Shown: positions 41,611 through 52,175 of the stretch, piece after piece
Layout: every line of letters begins with the position of its first letter
How positions within the stretch are numbered: position 1 is the stretch's first letter
Assembly: GCA_030323885.1 (NCBI GenBank)
Contig: CM059203.1
Coordinates: forward strand, 4,092,001 to 4,156,000
Reading direction: 5' to 3'
DNA length: 64,000 bases
Source: Branchipolynoe longqiensis
Taxonomy: Eukaryota; Annelida; Polychaeta; Phyllodocida; Polynoidae
The notes under the pieces: model-generated
Database searches by the model: none
The model's input: only the letters and a program-made list of their open reading frames with translations
What the model was told of the DNA's origin: nothing
Position numbers and translations under genes: made by a program

Positions 41611-41740
41611 AAGTCGTCGGCTGGCAGCTGTAGTTGTGTAGACAGGCTAATATGAAATCACTACAGGCAAGTAGAAGTAAGGCAGAGTATACAGTGAAAG
41701 GTAGAGAGAGCTTGCACCCTCAGATTTATTATTATATAGT
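41605..41740. repeat. Dispersed repeat shared with 49912-50042
   Basis: GTAGTTGTGTAGACAGGCTA, GGCAGAGTATACAGTGAAAG and TTATTATTATATAGTGG match, with divergence, GTGGTTGTGTAGGCAGGTTA, GGAAGAGTATGAAGTGTAAA and TTATTATTTATATGG at 49938-50042. The family is unknown. Confidence 0.5.
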
Positions 41741-42149
41741 GGTTTTAGAATTCAAGATGGCCTATCACATGACCAGATCCTCCAATCAACAGTGAGCATT
41801 CACATGTCCACCAATCAACAGTATGTATTCCAGTATCCATGCCTTGGTTGTTTTGGCCTCCCTGCCCTGTTGTGTCTGGGTGTGCAGTGATCCGTATCTA
41901 ACAGTTGGGGGGGGGGGGGAGGGGGTATGTGAGCAGAGCTGCTAAGGCCCTATCACACTAACAGTAGTGCCCCTCTCACACTATCTATAGAATACACAAT
42001 GTCTATTTAATCTAGGTAAAGGATCACCAGCACTACACAATACCACATGCATCTGGTCACATTACATCATTTACCTTATTTATAACATTTGTAGTCCCAT
42101 ATATACCAGTTCACATTACCCACCGATGTGTAATTATCAGAATATTTTA
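41741..42149. other. No gene seen; isolated GTCACAC tip
   Basis: GCTAAGGCCCTATCACACTA at 41942-41961 looks like a lone tip of a GTCACAC element. A G run of 12 lies near 41909. No coding region is supported. Confidence 0.4.
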
Positions 42150-42890
42150 CACACAGTTGTACCCATACTCATGCCCACACTCATACTCACGCCCACACCC
42201 ACATTCATATCAATGCCTACATCCACATCCACACAAACACCCACACCTACATCGATATCAACAGCAACATCGACACCAATACCCATATACACAACCTTAT
42301 TTACGTCTACATCCACACCAACACCCACAAGCACCTCCACATGCACATTCATATCCACATCCACACAAACACCTACACCTACATCCATATCAACAGCAAC
42401 ATCGACACCAATACCCATATACACAACCTTATTAACGTCTACATCCAAACTAACACCCACAACCACATCTATACCAAGACCCACAAGCACCTCCACATGC
42501 ACATTCATATCCACATCCACACAAACACCTACACCTACATCCACACAAACACCTACACCTACATCCATATCAACAGCAACATCAACACCAACACCCATAT
42601 GCACAAACTTATTAACGTCCACAACCACATATATGCCAACACCCACAAGCACCTCCACATGCACATTCATATCCACATCCACACAAACACCTACACCTAC
42701 ATCCATATCGACAGCAACATCGACACCAACACCCATATGCACAACCTTATTAACGTCTACATCCACACTAACACCCACAACCACATCTATACCAACACCC
42801 ACAAGCACCTCTACATGCACATTCATATCCACACCAACACCAACACCCACATCTGACCAACACCCACATCCACATTCACATCCACATCAT
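42150..42890. repeat. Hexanucleotide satellite with about 140-200-bp higher-order unit
   Basis: CACATGCACATTCATATCCA at 42338, 42497, 42656 and 42815 marks units about 159 bp apart, each ending in ACCCATATACACAACCTTAT or a variant. Frames of 170-310 codons across it are artefacts. Confidence 0.9.
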
Positions 42891-43103
42891 ATCCAATTCC
42901 AAATGTTAAAAGCAGTGGCTGCAGAGCAGAAAAAGTACAATGTCCATTATTTCCCCCGTATTAATACGCTTATGTTCTGTGCATTTTCTTTTGACTTCTG
43001 GAATTCTTGCGGATTTGAACAAAGCAAATCGAGAATGCTGTACAGTCTCATTCAGTGAACAGTTTTACAGTCCTGCAGGTATACACATATGAATATATGT
43101 ATA

Positions 43104-43555
43104 CAGTACAACCCCGTTAAAGCAAGCTCGGTTAAACCAAATGATCGGTTAATCCAAAAAAAGTTGGTTAAACCAAAGTCGGTTAATCCAAAGTATTGGT
43201 TAATCCAAAAAAATTTGTCGGCCCCACGCCACTTCCGGTACAGTTAAACCAAACTTTCATGTTGTTTTAAGGTCATCTGAGACTTTTTTATATGATAAAT
43301 GGTAGTATTTTGCCAGGTCGCCGAAAAATGTTTGGATTAACCGATCGTTTGATTTAACCGAGGATGGTTTAATGGGGTTAAACTGTAGATACATAAAAAA
43401 CAATAATCATAGTGTCCACATACATTGTACATTCATAATGCACCCCCGTTTTTTGCCAAAGCCAAGTCAAAGTCAAAGCTTGGTTAAACCAATGATCGGT
43501 TAATCCAAACAAATTTCTAGGGTCCTTTCAAGTTTGGTTGAATGGGGTTATACTG
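43104..43555. mobile_element. Tigger-like composite with three tips, copy 2
   Basis: TA at both ends. CAGTACAACCCCGTTAAAGC opens it, an inverted tip GGTTTAATGGGGTTAAACTG ends at 43385, and a further inverted tip GAATGGGGTTATACTG ends at 43555. The 43386-43555 part is the reverse of the 29803-29983 spacer, so both copies descend from one composite. Confidence 0.82.
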
Positions 43556-43592
43556 TATATATATATATACAACAACACACACACACACAAAG
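43556..43592. repeat. TA and CA microsatellite
   Basis: TATATATATATATA followed by CAACAACACACACACACACA. Confidence 0.85.
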
Positions 43593-43867
43593 GACCGTCT
43601 GTGCATAAATAATCCCAATAAAGGAGAGATCAAATATAGGTCAGGCAATCTATATGTCCATATGGAAGTGTGTAGGGAATTACAGTTGTCTGTGCAGATG
43701 TTAAAATAGTTTCTCTGAACAATGACAAAGCTTTGTGAGTGAAAGAGAGAGGCACATTGCGCATACAATCATGTAAATTGTCTTACTCTATTTCAGCCTG
43801 ACATTTACGCCTCCCATAATTCTCAGTTCTTGGCCTACTAGCTACCGGGTGGCAGGTTTAATGTTAA

Positions 43868-44212
43868 AGTGGCTGTCACACCTCGCCAGATTGAGCAACG
43901 GACAGAATTGTCTAGTCCGGGAATCATAAGCATAAAAATGTATTAAAATGTGTCAAAATGTTGTGATATCAGGTAAAAGGTCGCTGGAAGAAGGGACATG
44001 GAACGGACATGAAATGGACATGAAACGGACATGAATGGATAGCCAACGGACGGTAAGCGGACTAAACGGACTCAAACCGGAAAAGAACCATAGACGTCAG
44101 TCTGGCGGCATCCGTTCCTAGTTTTGTGCATGTTAAAAACTTGTACGGACACAAAACGGACTTTGTTCAGTTTCTGTTCGTTTCCCCCAATCCGGTGAGG
44201 TGTGACAGGGCC
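43868..44212. mobile_element. GTCACAC element 7, GGACATGAA words
   Basis: TTAA stands at both ends (43864-43867, 44213-44216). Tips AGTGGCTGTCACACCTCGCC and GGTGAGGTGTGACAGGGCC are inverted. Interior words GGACATGAAACGGACATGAA repeat several times. GTTTTGTGCATGTTAAAAAC at 44121-44140 is the inner palindrome. It is the reversed counterpart of 12905-13319. Confidence 0.92.
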
Positions 44213-44319
44213 TTAACGTTTATTGCACTTCATCAGCTATATCATAGTATATGCCCGAGGGGTTGGACACGCCAGTATCAAAGGAGCTTACTTAATTTGT
44301 TATCGCAATGCCGATCCCT

Positions 44320-44522
44320 TCCATCTCTCCTACTGGGGAGGGTAAGGGATGGAGAGAAGGTAGAAGGGAGGGGTGGGGGATGGCTAGAAAGAAGAGAGGA
44401 GGGGTGAGGGGAGGGGTGGGGGGGGGGGGGAGATGGAGGGAATGGGAACGTCAGAAGTAAGGGGAGAGTGAGAATGGTGGGGAGAGGAGCGGAGAGAGGG
44501 AAGAGCGAGAGGAATGGAGAGA
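44320..44522. repeat. Purine-rich tract before the gap
   Basis: GGAGAGAAGG, GGGAGGGGTGGGG and a run of G near 44418-44430. Low complexity is the likely reason for the assembly gap that follows. Confidence 0.75.
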
Positions 44523-45021
44523 NNNNNNNNNNNNNNNNNNNNNNNNNNNNNNNNNNNNNNNNNNNNNNNNNNNNNNNNNNNNNNNNNNNNNNNNNNNNNN
44601 NNNNNNNNNNNNNNNNNNNNNNNNNNNNNNNNNNNNNNNNNNNNNNNNNNNNNNNNNNNNNNNNNNNNNNNNNNNNNNNNNNNNNNNNNNNNNNNNNNNN
44701 NNNNNNNNNNNNNNNNNNNNNNNNNNNNNNNNNNNNNNNNNNNNNNNNNNNNNNNNNNNNNNNNNNNNNNNNNNNNNNNNNNNNNNNNNNNNNNNNNNNN
44801 NNNNNNNNNNNNNNNNNNNNNNNNNNNNNNNNNNNNNNNNNNNNNNNNNNNNNNNNNNNNNNNNNNNNNNNNNNNNNNNNNNNNNNNNNNNNNNNNNNNN
44901 NNNNNNNNNNNNNNNNNNNNNNNNNNNNNNNNNNNNNNNNNNNNNNNNNNNNNNNNNNNNNNNNNNNNNNNNNNNNNNNNNNNNNNNNNNNNNNNNNNNN
45001 NNNNNNNNNNNNNNNNNNNNN
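44523..45021. other. Assembly gap, 499 N
   Basis: Every base is N. Open frames that run through it are meaningless. Confidence 0.99.
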
Positions 45022-45100
45022 TTTGGAGGAGTGGAGTCAAGTTCTCTATGCCGCGTTGCCAACTTCGTTATGACGTCATGAGTCGCTCCTGGAGACGGAG

Positions 45101-45428
45101 TGGGGCGTAGCTCAGGTGATAGAGTGTCCACCTGTGAAGGTGTGGGTCATCCGATCGATCCTGCTCAGTGGACCCATTTGCAGTTTGGGCTGTTTTCCGT
45201 TCCAACCATTGGTCCACAACTGGTTCATCAAAGGTTGTGGTGTGTGCTGTCCTGTCTTTGGGAAAGTGCATATAAAAGACCCCTTGCTGGTTATCGGAAA
45301 GAGTAGCCTATGTGGCGGCAGCAGCTTTCCTCCAAAGAAATATGTCAGAATGACCATATATTTGACGTCCAATAGCTGATGATATGAATCCTACTCTAGA
45401 GGCATCGTTAAATGAAACAAACTTTTGT
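45101..45428 (+). mobile_element. SINE-R, full length
   Basis: Head GGGGCGTAGCTCAGGTGATA GAGTG, body GTGCATATAAAAGACCCCTT, tail TCGTTAAATGAAACAAACTT. A perfect TGACGTCA lies just upstream at 45071-45078. Confidence 0.88.
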
Positions 45429-45439
45429 TGTTGTTAATT

Positions 45440-46610
45440 GTCCCCTGTGTCTGACATGCACACTGCATCAGTTTTCTGGATTAATGCAGTGTGCTGCCAA
45501 TGCATGAGAGCAGGGCGAAGAACTTGATTAGTGGCTTACTGGGTCCCAGCGTCAGATTCTCATACAAGGCTATCACTGTGTCTGACATGTATACACTGCA
45601 ACAGTTATCTGGATTAATGCAGTGTGCTTCCACCCCACCCTAACAGGGCCAGGAGCCTGAATCGTGGCCTGATGGGTGCTAGCGTCAGTATCTCAAACAG
45701 GGCTACGACGGCGTCTGCCATGTAGATAGATCTACACTGGACCAGTTTTCTGGATTAATGCAGCGCGCTTTACCACGTCCCCCCGCCCTAGCAGGGCCAG
45801 GAGCCTGATTAGTGGCCTGCTGGGTGCTAGCGTCAGTATCTCAAACAGGGGTATGACAACGTCTGGCATGTCGATATATCTACACTGCACCAGTTTTCTG
45901 GATTAGTGCAGTGTGCTTTACCATGTGCCCCCGCCCTAGCCTGGCTAGGAGCCTGATTAGTGGCCTGCTGGGTGCTAGCGTCAGTATCTCAAACAGGGGT
46001 ATGACAACGTCTGGCATGTCGATATATCTACACTGCACCAGTTTTCTGGATTAGTGCAGTGTGCTTTACCACGTCCCCCCGCCCTAGCCTGGCTAGGAGC
46101 CTGATTAGTGGCCTGCTGGGTGCTAGCGTCAGTATCTCAAACAGGGCTACGACTGCGTCTGGCATCTAGATATATCTACACTGCACCAGTTTTCTGGATT
46201 AATGCAGTGTGCTTTACCACGTCCCCCCGCCCTAGCCTCGCCAGGAGCCTGATTAGTGGCCTGCTGGGTGCTAGCGTCAGTATCTCAAACAGGGATACGA
46301 CTGCGTCTGGCATCTAGATATATCTACACTGCACCAGTTTTCTGGATTAATGCAGTGTGCTTTACCACGTCCCCCCGCCCTAGCCTCGCCAGGAGCCTGA
46401 TTAGTGGCCTGCTGGGTGCTAGCGTCAGTATCTCAAACAGGGCTACGACTGCGTCTGGCATCTAGATATATCTACACTGCACCAGTTTTCTGGATTGATG
46501 CAGTGTGCTTCACCCCCTCCCCCTGCCCTGCCCTAGCCTAGCCATGGAGCCTGATTAGTGGCCTGCTGGGTCCCTGCATCGGCATCTCGAAAGAGTGCTA
46601 TTGCGGACGT
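45440..46610. repeat. 148-bp satellite, 8 units
   Basis: CTGCACCAGTTTTCTGGATT or variants begin at 45463, 45596, 45737, 45885, 46033, 46181, 46329 and 46477. The first steps are 133 and 141 bp, then exactly 148 bp. Outer units are the most diverged and the inner ones nearly identical. Two 69-codon frames in adjacent units are the same repeated sequence. Confidence 0.93.
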
Positions 46611-46878
46611 GGTGTGTCGGATTTAACGAGACTGTAAATCCTTTTACGAATATTCCCGGGGGGACCATACCTCCCTCCTCATTTGCTCATTTCCGGTTCG
46701 AACGAATGAATTAATTAGCATGCAAATAAATCTAGCCAGATCATTATTGTCTCAGGGGGGGGAAATTGCCGAAACCATCGGATGGGTCTGGAATGTCACT
46801 TCCTTAGTGTTTGGTGTGTTTTCTTTGGATGCATTACGCGATATCAGGCAGGGAGGGAGGGAGGGAGGGATGGTTTGC
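46611..46878. other. No gene seen
   Basis: Contains a GGGA microsatellite at 46849-46871. No repeat family was recognised. Confidence 0.4.
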
Positions 46879-47369
46879 CAATGTTGCGGATTCCCAGGGA
46901 CACCAGTTTGCGAGGGACACATCGCTTCTGCACATGCGTCAAAATCGAACAGCATCCTCACTAACCTTATAAATTTAATATAATGTTTTGGTAAAGATGT
47001 TTTCTATATGTGTACCAAACGATTTGTTTCTAGATGTTGTAATTTGAGAGATATTTGACTTCTTCTGTATTTTCTGTATGAACATTGCTCACGACCATTG
47101 ACAATGCCTTGAGTTTGACGGTATGCGCAGTGCAAAACATTAGTTTTATTCAAAATTAATAGAATTCAAGAACCCTAACCTTATAAATTTAATATAGTCT
47201 TTATGGTAACGATGTTTTCTATATGTGTACCCAGCGATTTGTTTCTAGATGGTGTAATTTGGGAGATATTTGACTTCTTCTGTATGGAGATTTGCTCACG
47301 GCCGTTAACAATGCATTTGAATGGAAGTGTCCCTGGCAAACTGGTGTCCCTCGGAATCCGCATCACCGG
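46879..47369. mobile_element. CCGGTG element, arm type CAGGGACACC, reversed cores
   Basis: Left arm TTGCGGATTCCCAGGGACAC and right arm GTGTCCCTCGGAATCCGCAT are inverted; right tip CATCACCGG. Both arms contain CAGTTTG or CAAACTG next to GAGGGACAC or GTGTCCCTGG. Two cores run in - orientation. The block CGTCAAAATCGAACAGCATC is at 46937. Same arm type as 16715 but opposite orientation. Confidence 0.85.
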
Positions 47370-47447
47370 GAATCTGTTTATGTGAGGGTCGTGAGTGTCG
47401 CAAAATCCTATTGTCTTTCGGGAAGCGAGGTGGTTCGGTGGGTAAGC

Positions 47448-47640
47448 TATTAAAGTTGCATAATTCGATACTTTTAAGTTGCTACCTTCTTTTTAAATAA
47501 TTAAATCGAACAATCTAATGTGAATACTTTATATTTAGTTTGGAGTTGGGTTCATTTTAAAGAGTTACATTTGCAGATATTTGAAATGTAAATAGGGTAA
47601 ATTAAATTAATCACAAATATCAAAATACTTTGCAATCGGC
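47448..47640. mobile_element. MITE-P fragment, diverged
   Basis: TATTAAAGTTGCATAATTCG starts it and GCAGATATTTGAAATG follows; the right half is missing. Confidence 0.45.
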
Positions 47641-47690
47641 TTTGGGTTTTCCTGAATTTCCTCTGGTTGTAAAGTCATATCAAAGACCCT

Positions 47691-47990
47691 ATAATACTAA
47701 GACGGCTCACTCAGCCTGTACTGCGTAATCAAAATGATCAAACCCACCACTTGGTGTGCTGGCTGTTCTCTTGGTTAAACAGTTGCTATATTATATGTAT
47801 AAATGTATATATTAATGTGAAAGATGTGTGATGATGGCAATGATGATGATGATGCTGATGATGTCTATTTGTTCATAGCAATTTCATATTGATGTGTATT
47901 CATACTTACCTATCACAAGGTGGCACTGCAAAATTTATATTACCATGGGAGAGATAGGGAGTGAGCCGTCTTAGTATTATAGGGTCTTTG
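47691..47990. mobile_element. MITE-K, intact, 7-bp target duplication
   Basis: CAAAGACCCTATAATACTAA and TTAGTATTATAGGGTCTTTG are perfect inverted tips, continuing GACGGCTCACT inward on both sides. GTCATAT and GTCATGT flank it. The interior contains GATGATGATGATGCTGATGA. Confidence 0.92.
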
Positions 47991-48062
47991 GTCATGTCGT
48001 GTCCCAAGCACCCTCGCAAGTGAGGGATTAATGATGATGATGATGTTGATTATGATGACCAT

Positions 48063-48367
48063 ATGGGATGGCCGAATGAGTTGAGCGTCCATCTTCTGTT
48101 TGTGGGTTCGAACCCTGGTGGAGTCAAAACAATGACTTAAAAATTGATACTTGTCGCTTCCTAGCCAGACGCTTGGCATTAATAGGACAGGGCAAGGACT
48201 GGTTAGCTCAGTGTCAGGATAATGTGACTGAGTGGGATATCAGGGCATGGTGCTGGAGGCCTGGTATAGCACCCTGGGGCATCACTATAAAGTCGCCATG
48301 ATTGCGCACTGTCACAAGTCGGTACCCTATGACCTTAGATGTTGGTAGGACGTAAAACAACAACAAA
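48063..48367 (+). mobile_element. SINE-A, near full length
   Basis: Head GGGATGGCCGAATGAGTTGA with B-box GGGTTCGAACCC; the tail lacks a short stretch (GGTACC then CTATGACCTTAGATG). Confidence 0.87.
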
Positions 48368-48455
48368 GAAATGATGATTACTGACATTATAAACTGCTGC
48401 CTACCCAAGTAACGCAATGGATTAACACAAACTATAGTAAAAGCTGGATGTTATA

Positions 48456-49132
48456 CCCCTGTCACACTACGACGTAACGAGCCAACGTGAGCCTAACGTG
48501 GTAATTTTTCGTCATTACGTTGGGTTACGTCATGATGATGTCAGAATGATGTTAGAATGACGTCGAGCTACGTCACATTACGTCGTGTTACGTCGAGTTA
48601 CGTCAAGGTTTTGGACATGTTCAAAACTTTCAACGTAGGTCGAACGTAAGGGTTTACGTTCGCAGTACGTTCTGTTCACGTTCAGTGAACGTCAATGACG
48701 TTAAACGGACGTTATTTCAACGCTGCTCACTACGTTCCACTACGTTCCACTACGTTCCACTATGTTGACCCACATTAAACCGAGTGCAAATGCCTACGAG
48801 GCTTAATGGGAACGTCAGGAGAACGTCAGGAGAACGTCGGGAGAACGTCAGGAGAATGTGCAGTCAACGTACGTTCAACGTCTCATGACATAGTTAACGT
48901 CACGTAACGTTCTTCTGGCGATGGAATAACGTTCATAACGTTCCGTGAGCGTAGTGACGTTGTCCTCTCTCGGTTATTGACGGTATCACTACGCTTTACC
49001 AACGTTACGCTCTCGTCCACTACGCTGCATCCACGTTCAACTTGTGCCCAAATTTGCATACTACACCGAGAAGTTCAACGATCTTCACGTTCTCCCTACG
49101 TTGACGTCGTTACGTCTTAGTGTGACAGCCCC
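48456..49132. mobile_element. GTCACAC element 8, AACGTC/ACGTT words
   Basis: Left tip CCCCTGTCACACTACGACGT and right tip ACGTCTTAGTGTGACAGCCC are inverted. The flanks TTATA and ATAA look like decayed TTAA. Internal words reiterate locally: TTACGTCG three times near 48576-48606, CACTACGTTCCA three times near 48728-48765, and GGAGAACGTC four times near 48806-48855. TTTTGGACATGTTCAAAACT at 48609-48628 is the inner palindrome. Confidence 0.88.
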
Positions 49133-49347
49133 ATAAGACTGTTTGTTTGCAATCTACAAACAGTTACAAACCATAAACTAGAAGCAAGAAAACCTAAATT
49201 ATTACTAAATTCCAAAGATTTGAATCAAATTGGACTAGTGCTGGCCAGCGGTGAAAACAAGTATTTACACACTTATCCGTTATGAGCAGGGTAAATAAAT
49301 TCATCACACACAACAAAAAATAAAAATAAAAATAAATAAATAAGACA

Positions 49348-49486
49348 AGATGGCAAAATGAGTTGAGTACTCGCCTCCTATTCAGTAGGTCATGAATTAG
49401 AATTCCATCGTAGTGAAGCCGATGACTTTAAAAATGTATACTTGTCACTACCTGATCTGGTGCTCACCATTAATAGCGAGACCAAT
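49348..49486 (+). mobile_element. SINE-A head and partial body, diverged
   Basis: AAGATGGCAAAATGAGTTGA, GAAGCCGATGACTTTAAAAA and ATACTTGTCACTACCTGATC. The 3' half is missing. Confidence 0.6.
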
Positions 49487-49564
49487 TAAATGCAATATAA
49501 ATCCTCCCATAAAAAATTTATGTAACTAACAAACGGTTAGATACCTGGAGTCCTAGTGGTCTGT

Positions 49565-49870
49565 TTGATGGTTGGTTGTTGGAGTTTTATGTCCTGGCAA
49601 CATCTAAGATCATATGAGGACGGCTACCGACTTGTGACAGTGCACACTCATAGCAACTATATAGTGCTGCCCCACTGGGAGAGCAGGTGACCATCACCAG
49701 GACCTGATATCCCATTCAGGCACATTATCCTGACACTGAGCCAACCAGTCCTTGCCCTAGCTGAATAATGCGGAGCGCCTGGCTACGAAGTGACAACTAT
49801 CAAATTTTAACTCATTGGTTTGACTCCACCATGGTTCGAACACTCGGTCAACTCATTCGGCCATCCTGTC
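49565..49870 (-). mobile_element. SINE-A with 14-bp target duplication
   Basis: TCCTAGTGGTCTGT at 49551-49564 and 49871-49884. Complete from TTGTTGGAGTTTTATGTCCT to the head GGATGGCCGAATGAGTTGAC on the - strand. Confidence 0.92.
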
Positions 49871-49911
49871 TCCTAGTGGTCTGTGAAATGTATCTGATGG
49901 CTAGACACCCA

Positions 49912-50042
49912 ATTGTAAAATGGCTAAAGCTCGAATCTGTGGTTGTGTAGGCAGGTTATAGGAAATCAATACAGACAAAGAGAAAGGAAGAGTATGAAGT
50001 GTAAAGAAGGAGAGAGAGTCAAGCCCTCTGGTTTATTATTTA
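49912..50042. repeat. Dispersed repeat shared with 41605-41740
   Basis: See the match described for the other copy; both are followed by unrelated sequence. Confidence 0.5.
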
Positions 50043-51307
50043 TATGGTTACATGGGTTCATTGTAGAGTATCACCCCACCCTTTCCCCCCAATGGGAAAC
50101 AAACATTCTTGGCCCTACCAATAGGGATCCAGCATTCCTGGTCCCCATGGCTACCAGTGATCTTCCCACCACCACCAAGCTGTATGGCCCCCAAGGCCAC
50201 CACCAACCTTGACCTTTGAGTGTGGCGATCACTATCCCAGCAGAGGGGGTAGGCCCTGAGTGCAATCACACCCAGACCTGCCAGCACCACTATGTCTATT
50301 TACATCCCACTCAGGCACCTCCAGCCCAAATATATATATATACATACATGTGCCTGCTCACGTACACCGATCAGTAATTGAACATTTGCATTCCCCCTAT
50401 GCCGTATATCGGAATATTTTATACAATGTTGTCAGCGACTCTACTCAGAATTAATGGGGAAAAAAGATACAATTATAAATGTACATAAAATTTGTGAAAA
50501 CAAAAACATTTCCACATTTCAATAATAACTGCCTGCAAGTCATCGGACACAACACAGACAGTTTCATCGGGAACATATTTTTAATTAATAAAAGCAATAT
50601 AATAAACATATGTGTTCTGCGTGAGTCCCCAATAATAATAATAATAATAATAATAATAAGTTGTTTTTTTTAATTAAAAAAAATTGTTTCTCAGGGACAT
50701 TTTGTCATAATTTTGGGCTAGGACCTTTAGTTATTTTGTGTTGTTTAGTTTGAAAATTTTAAATAACTGCTACCACTCTAAATTTATTGAATCAACCAAA
50801 AGAAATATATGAAAGAAATGCCCCCACCCCACAGAAATTTGTTATGTAACTGACTGGAAAACTGAGCCTAGATGTTGCAGGGATGTGAAATTCCAACAAA
50901 CAACAATAAACTTGCAGGAGTGACCGTTGACAAATTGTTTTAAATTTTATTTTCATTCGAAACTACTGTTACAAAAAAAAAGAAAAAGGTTTTGGACTCA
51001 AAATTGATGTGGCCTTGCTTGAGAAATAAGTATGTGTTTTTTTTGTCCTTTAGCCTAATACATAACATTTTAAAACACAATAAAGTAGCTTATTCGCTGA
51101 TCATAATTAATCAAGATCAGAGTTGAGCAGTGCTTCGCGTTTCTTTGCCTCATTTTCTGATGAAATGAAGAAGTTAATGACAACAAATGAGCCTGATTAC
51201 ATTTGGAGCCGAAGTTTAATCCATTGTTTTACCACAAGGTGTCTCTGGTGATTGTAATGCCTGGCTTTAACTAGACTGATTCTATCTGAGAACAGACTGC
51301 TTTCTGG
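50043..51307. other. No gene seen; AT-rich
   Basis: Contains an ATA/TAA microsatellite at 50631-50658 and a SINE-A tail fragment at about 50862-50910 (GAGCCTAGATGTTGCAGGGA). The 89-codon frame at 49943-50212 has no recognisable domain. Confidence 0.4.
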
Positions 51308-51440
51308 CAGTGGCGTAGCTAAACCTTTAACGATGTGTACTCCTAATTTCGGCATGGGGTTTAGGGGGACGCTTAAGCTTAAGCTGGCGGATTTTATACA
51401 TTTTAGACTTGAGTTTTCGACACTCCGGACTACTACATGC

Positions 51441-51497
<57 letters not shown>

Positions 51498-51579
51498 TTA
51501 TTTTTGTTTTAATAAAAAAAATTTTGACAAAACGATGTGGACGTTTTGGCGTATGCGCGTACACCTAGCTACGCCCCTG
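51308..51579. mobile_element. hAT-like MITE
   Basis: CAGTGGCGTAGCTAAACC at the left and ACCTAGCTACGCCCCTG at the right are inverted; this CAG(T/G)GGCGTAGCT tip is a common animal hAT non-autonomous end. A clean 8-bp target duplication is not seen. It contains a CT microsatellite at 51440-51498. Confidence 0.75.
51440..51498. repeat. CT microsatellite
   Basis: About 28 CT units with one TTT interruption. Confidence 0.95.
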
Positions 51580-51589
51580 TCTGGTACCA

Positions 51590-51970
51590 GGTTGGCTGGT
51601 TGTGGAAGTTTTACATCCTGGCAACATCTAAGGTCATTCTGGTACCAGGAAGTTGGGTTATTGCTTTTTAAGGTTTTACATCCTGACAACATCTAGGTTC
51701 ATATCAGGATGGGTCACCGACCGGTGACACTGCACACTCATGGTGACTTTATAGTGTTGCCCGACTGGGAGACCATCAATTCCCACTCAGTTACATTATC
51801 CTAACACTGAGCTAACCAGTCCTTTTCCTATCCTATTAATGCTAAGCGCCAGGCTAGGTAGGGACAACTAGCATTTTTGTACGTCATAGGTTTGACTCAG
51901 CTGTGATTCGAACTCCCAACCTTCCGCACGGGAAGCCTCATGCACTTATCGATTCGGCTACCGCGTCCAG
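51590..51970 (-). mobile_element. SINE-A preceded by an extra tail
   Basis: A tail TGGAAGTTTTACATCCTGGC then AACATCTAAGG at 51604-51634, and a fuller copy from 51661 with head variant 2 (GGTAGCCGAATCGATAAGTG on -). CTGGTACCAG occurs at 51582-51591 and again near 51640-51649. Confidence 0.8.
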
Positions 51971-52175
51971 TTTTCGAGACAAGTGAATAAAGGCTTTTTG
52001 ACACAAGGGAGTTTGGTGAAGCGCATGCAATAAATAAGCAAACATCTGATAGAGAACCTGATCCAGCCCAATTATCAGATGACCAAACTTTGTTGGTGAG
52101 ATAAAAAGGGAATGAGAAAGCAGAAATAGAGATATGCCCAAATTTATTTCTAGAGAGAAAGAAAGTTTGTTTTAT

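Noticed and set aside
42126..43058. 310-codon Thr/Ser/Pro-rich frame
   Set aside because: Same kind of satellite read-through; the non-repetitive last 60 codons have no recognisable domain.
44384..45131. Open frames spanning 44384-45131
   Set aside because: They consist mainly of N from the assembly gap.
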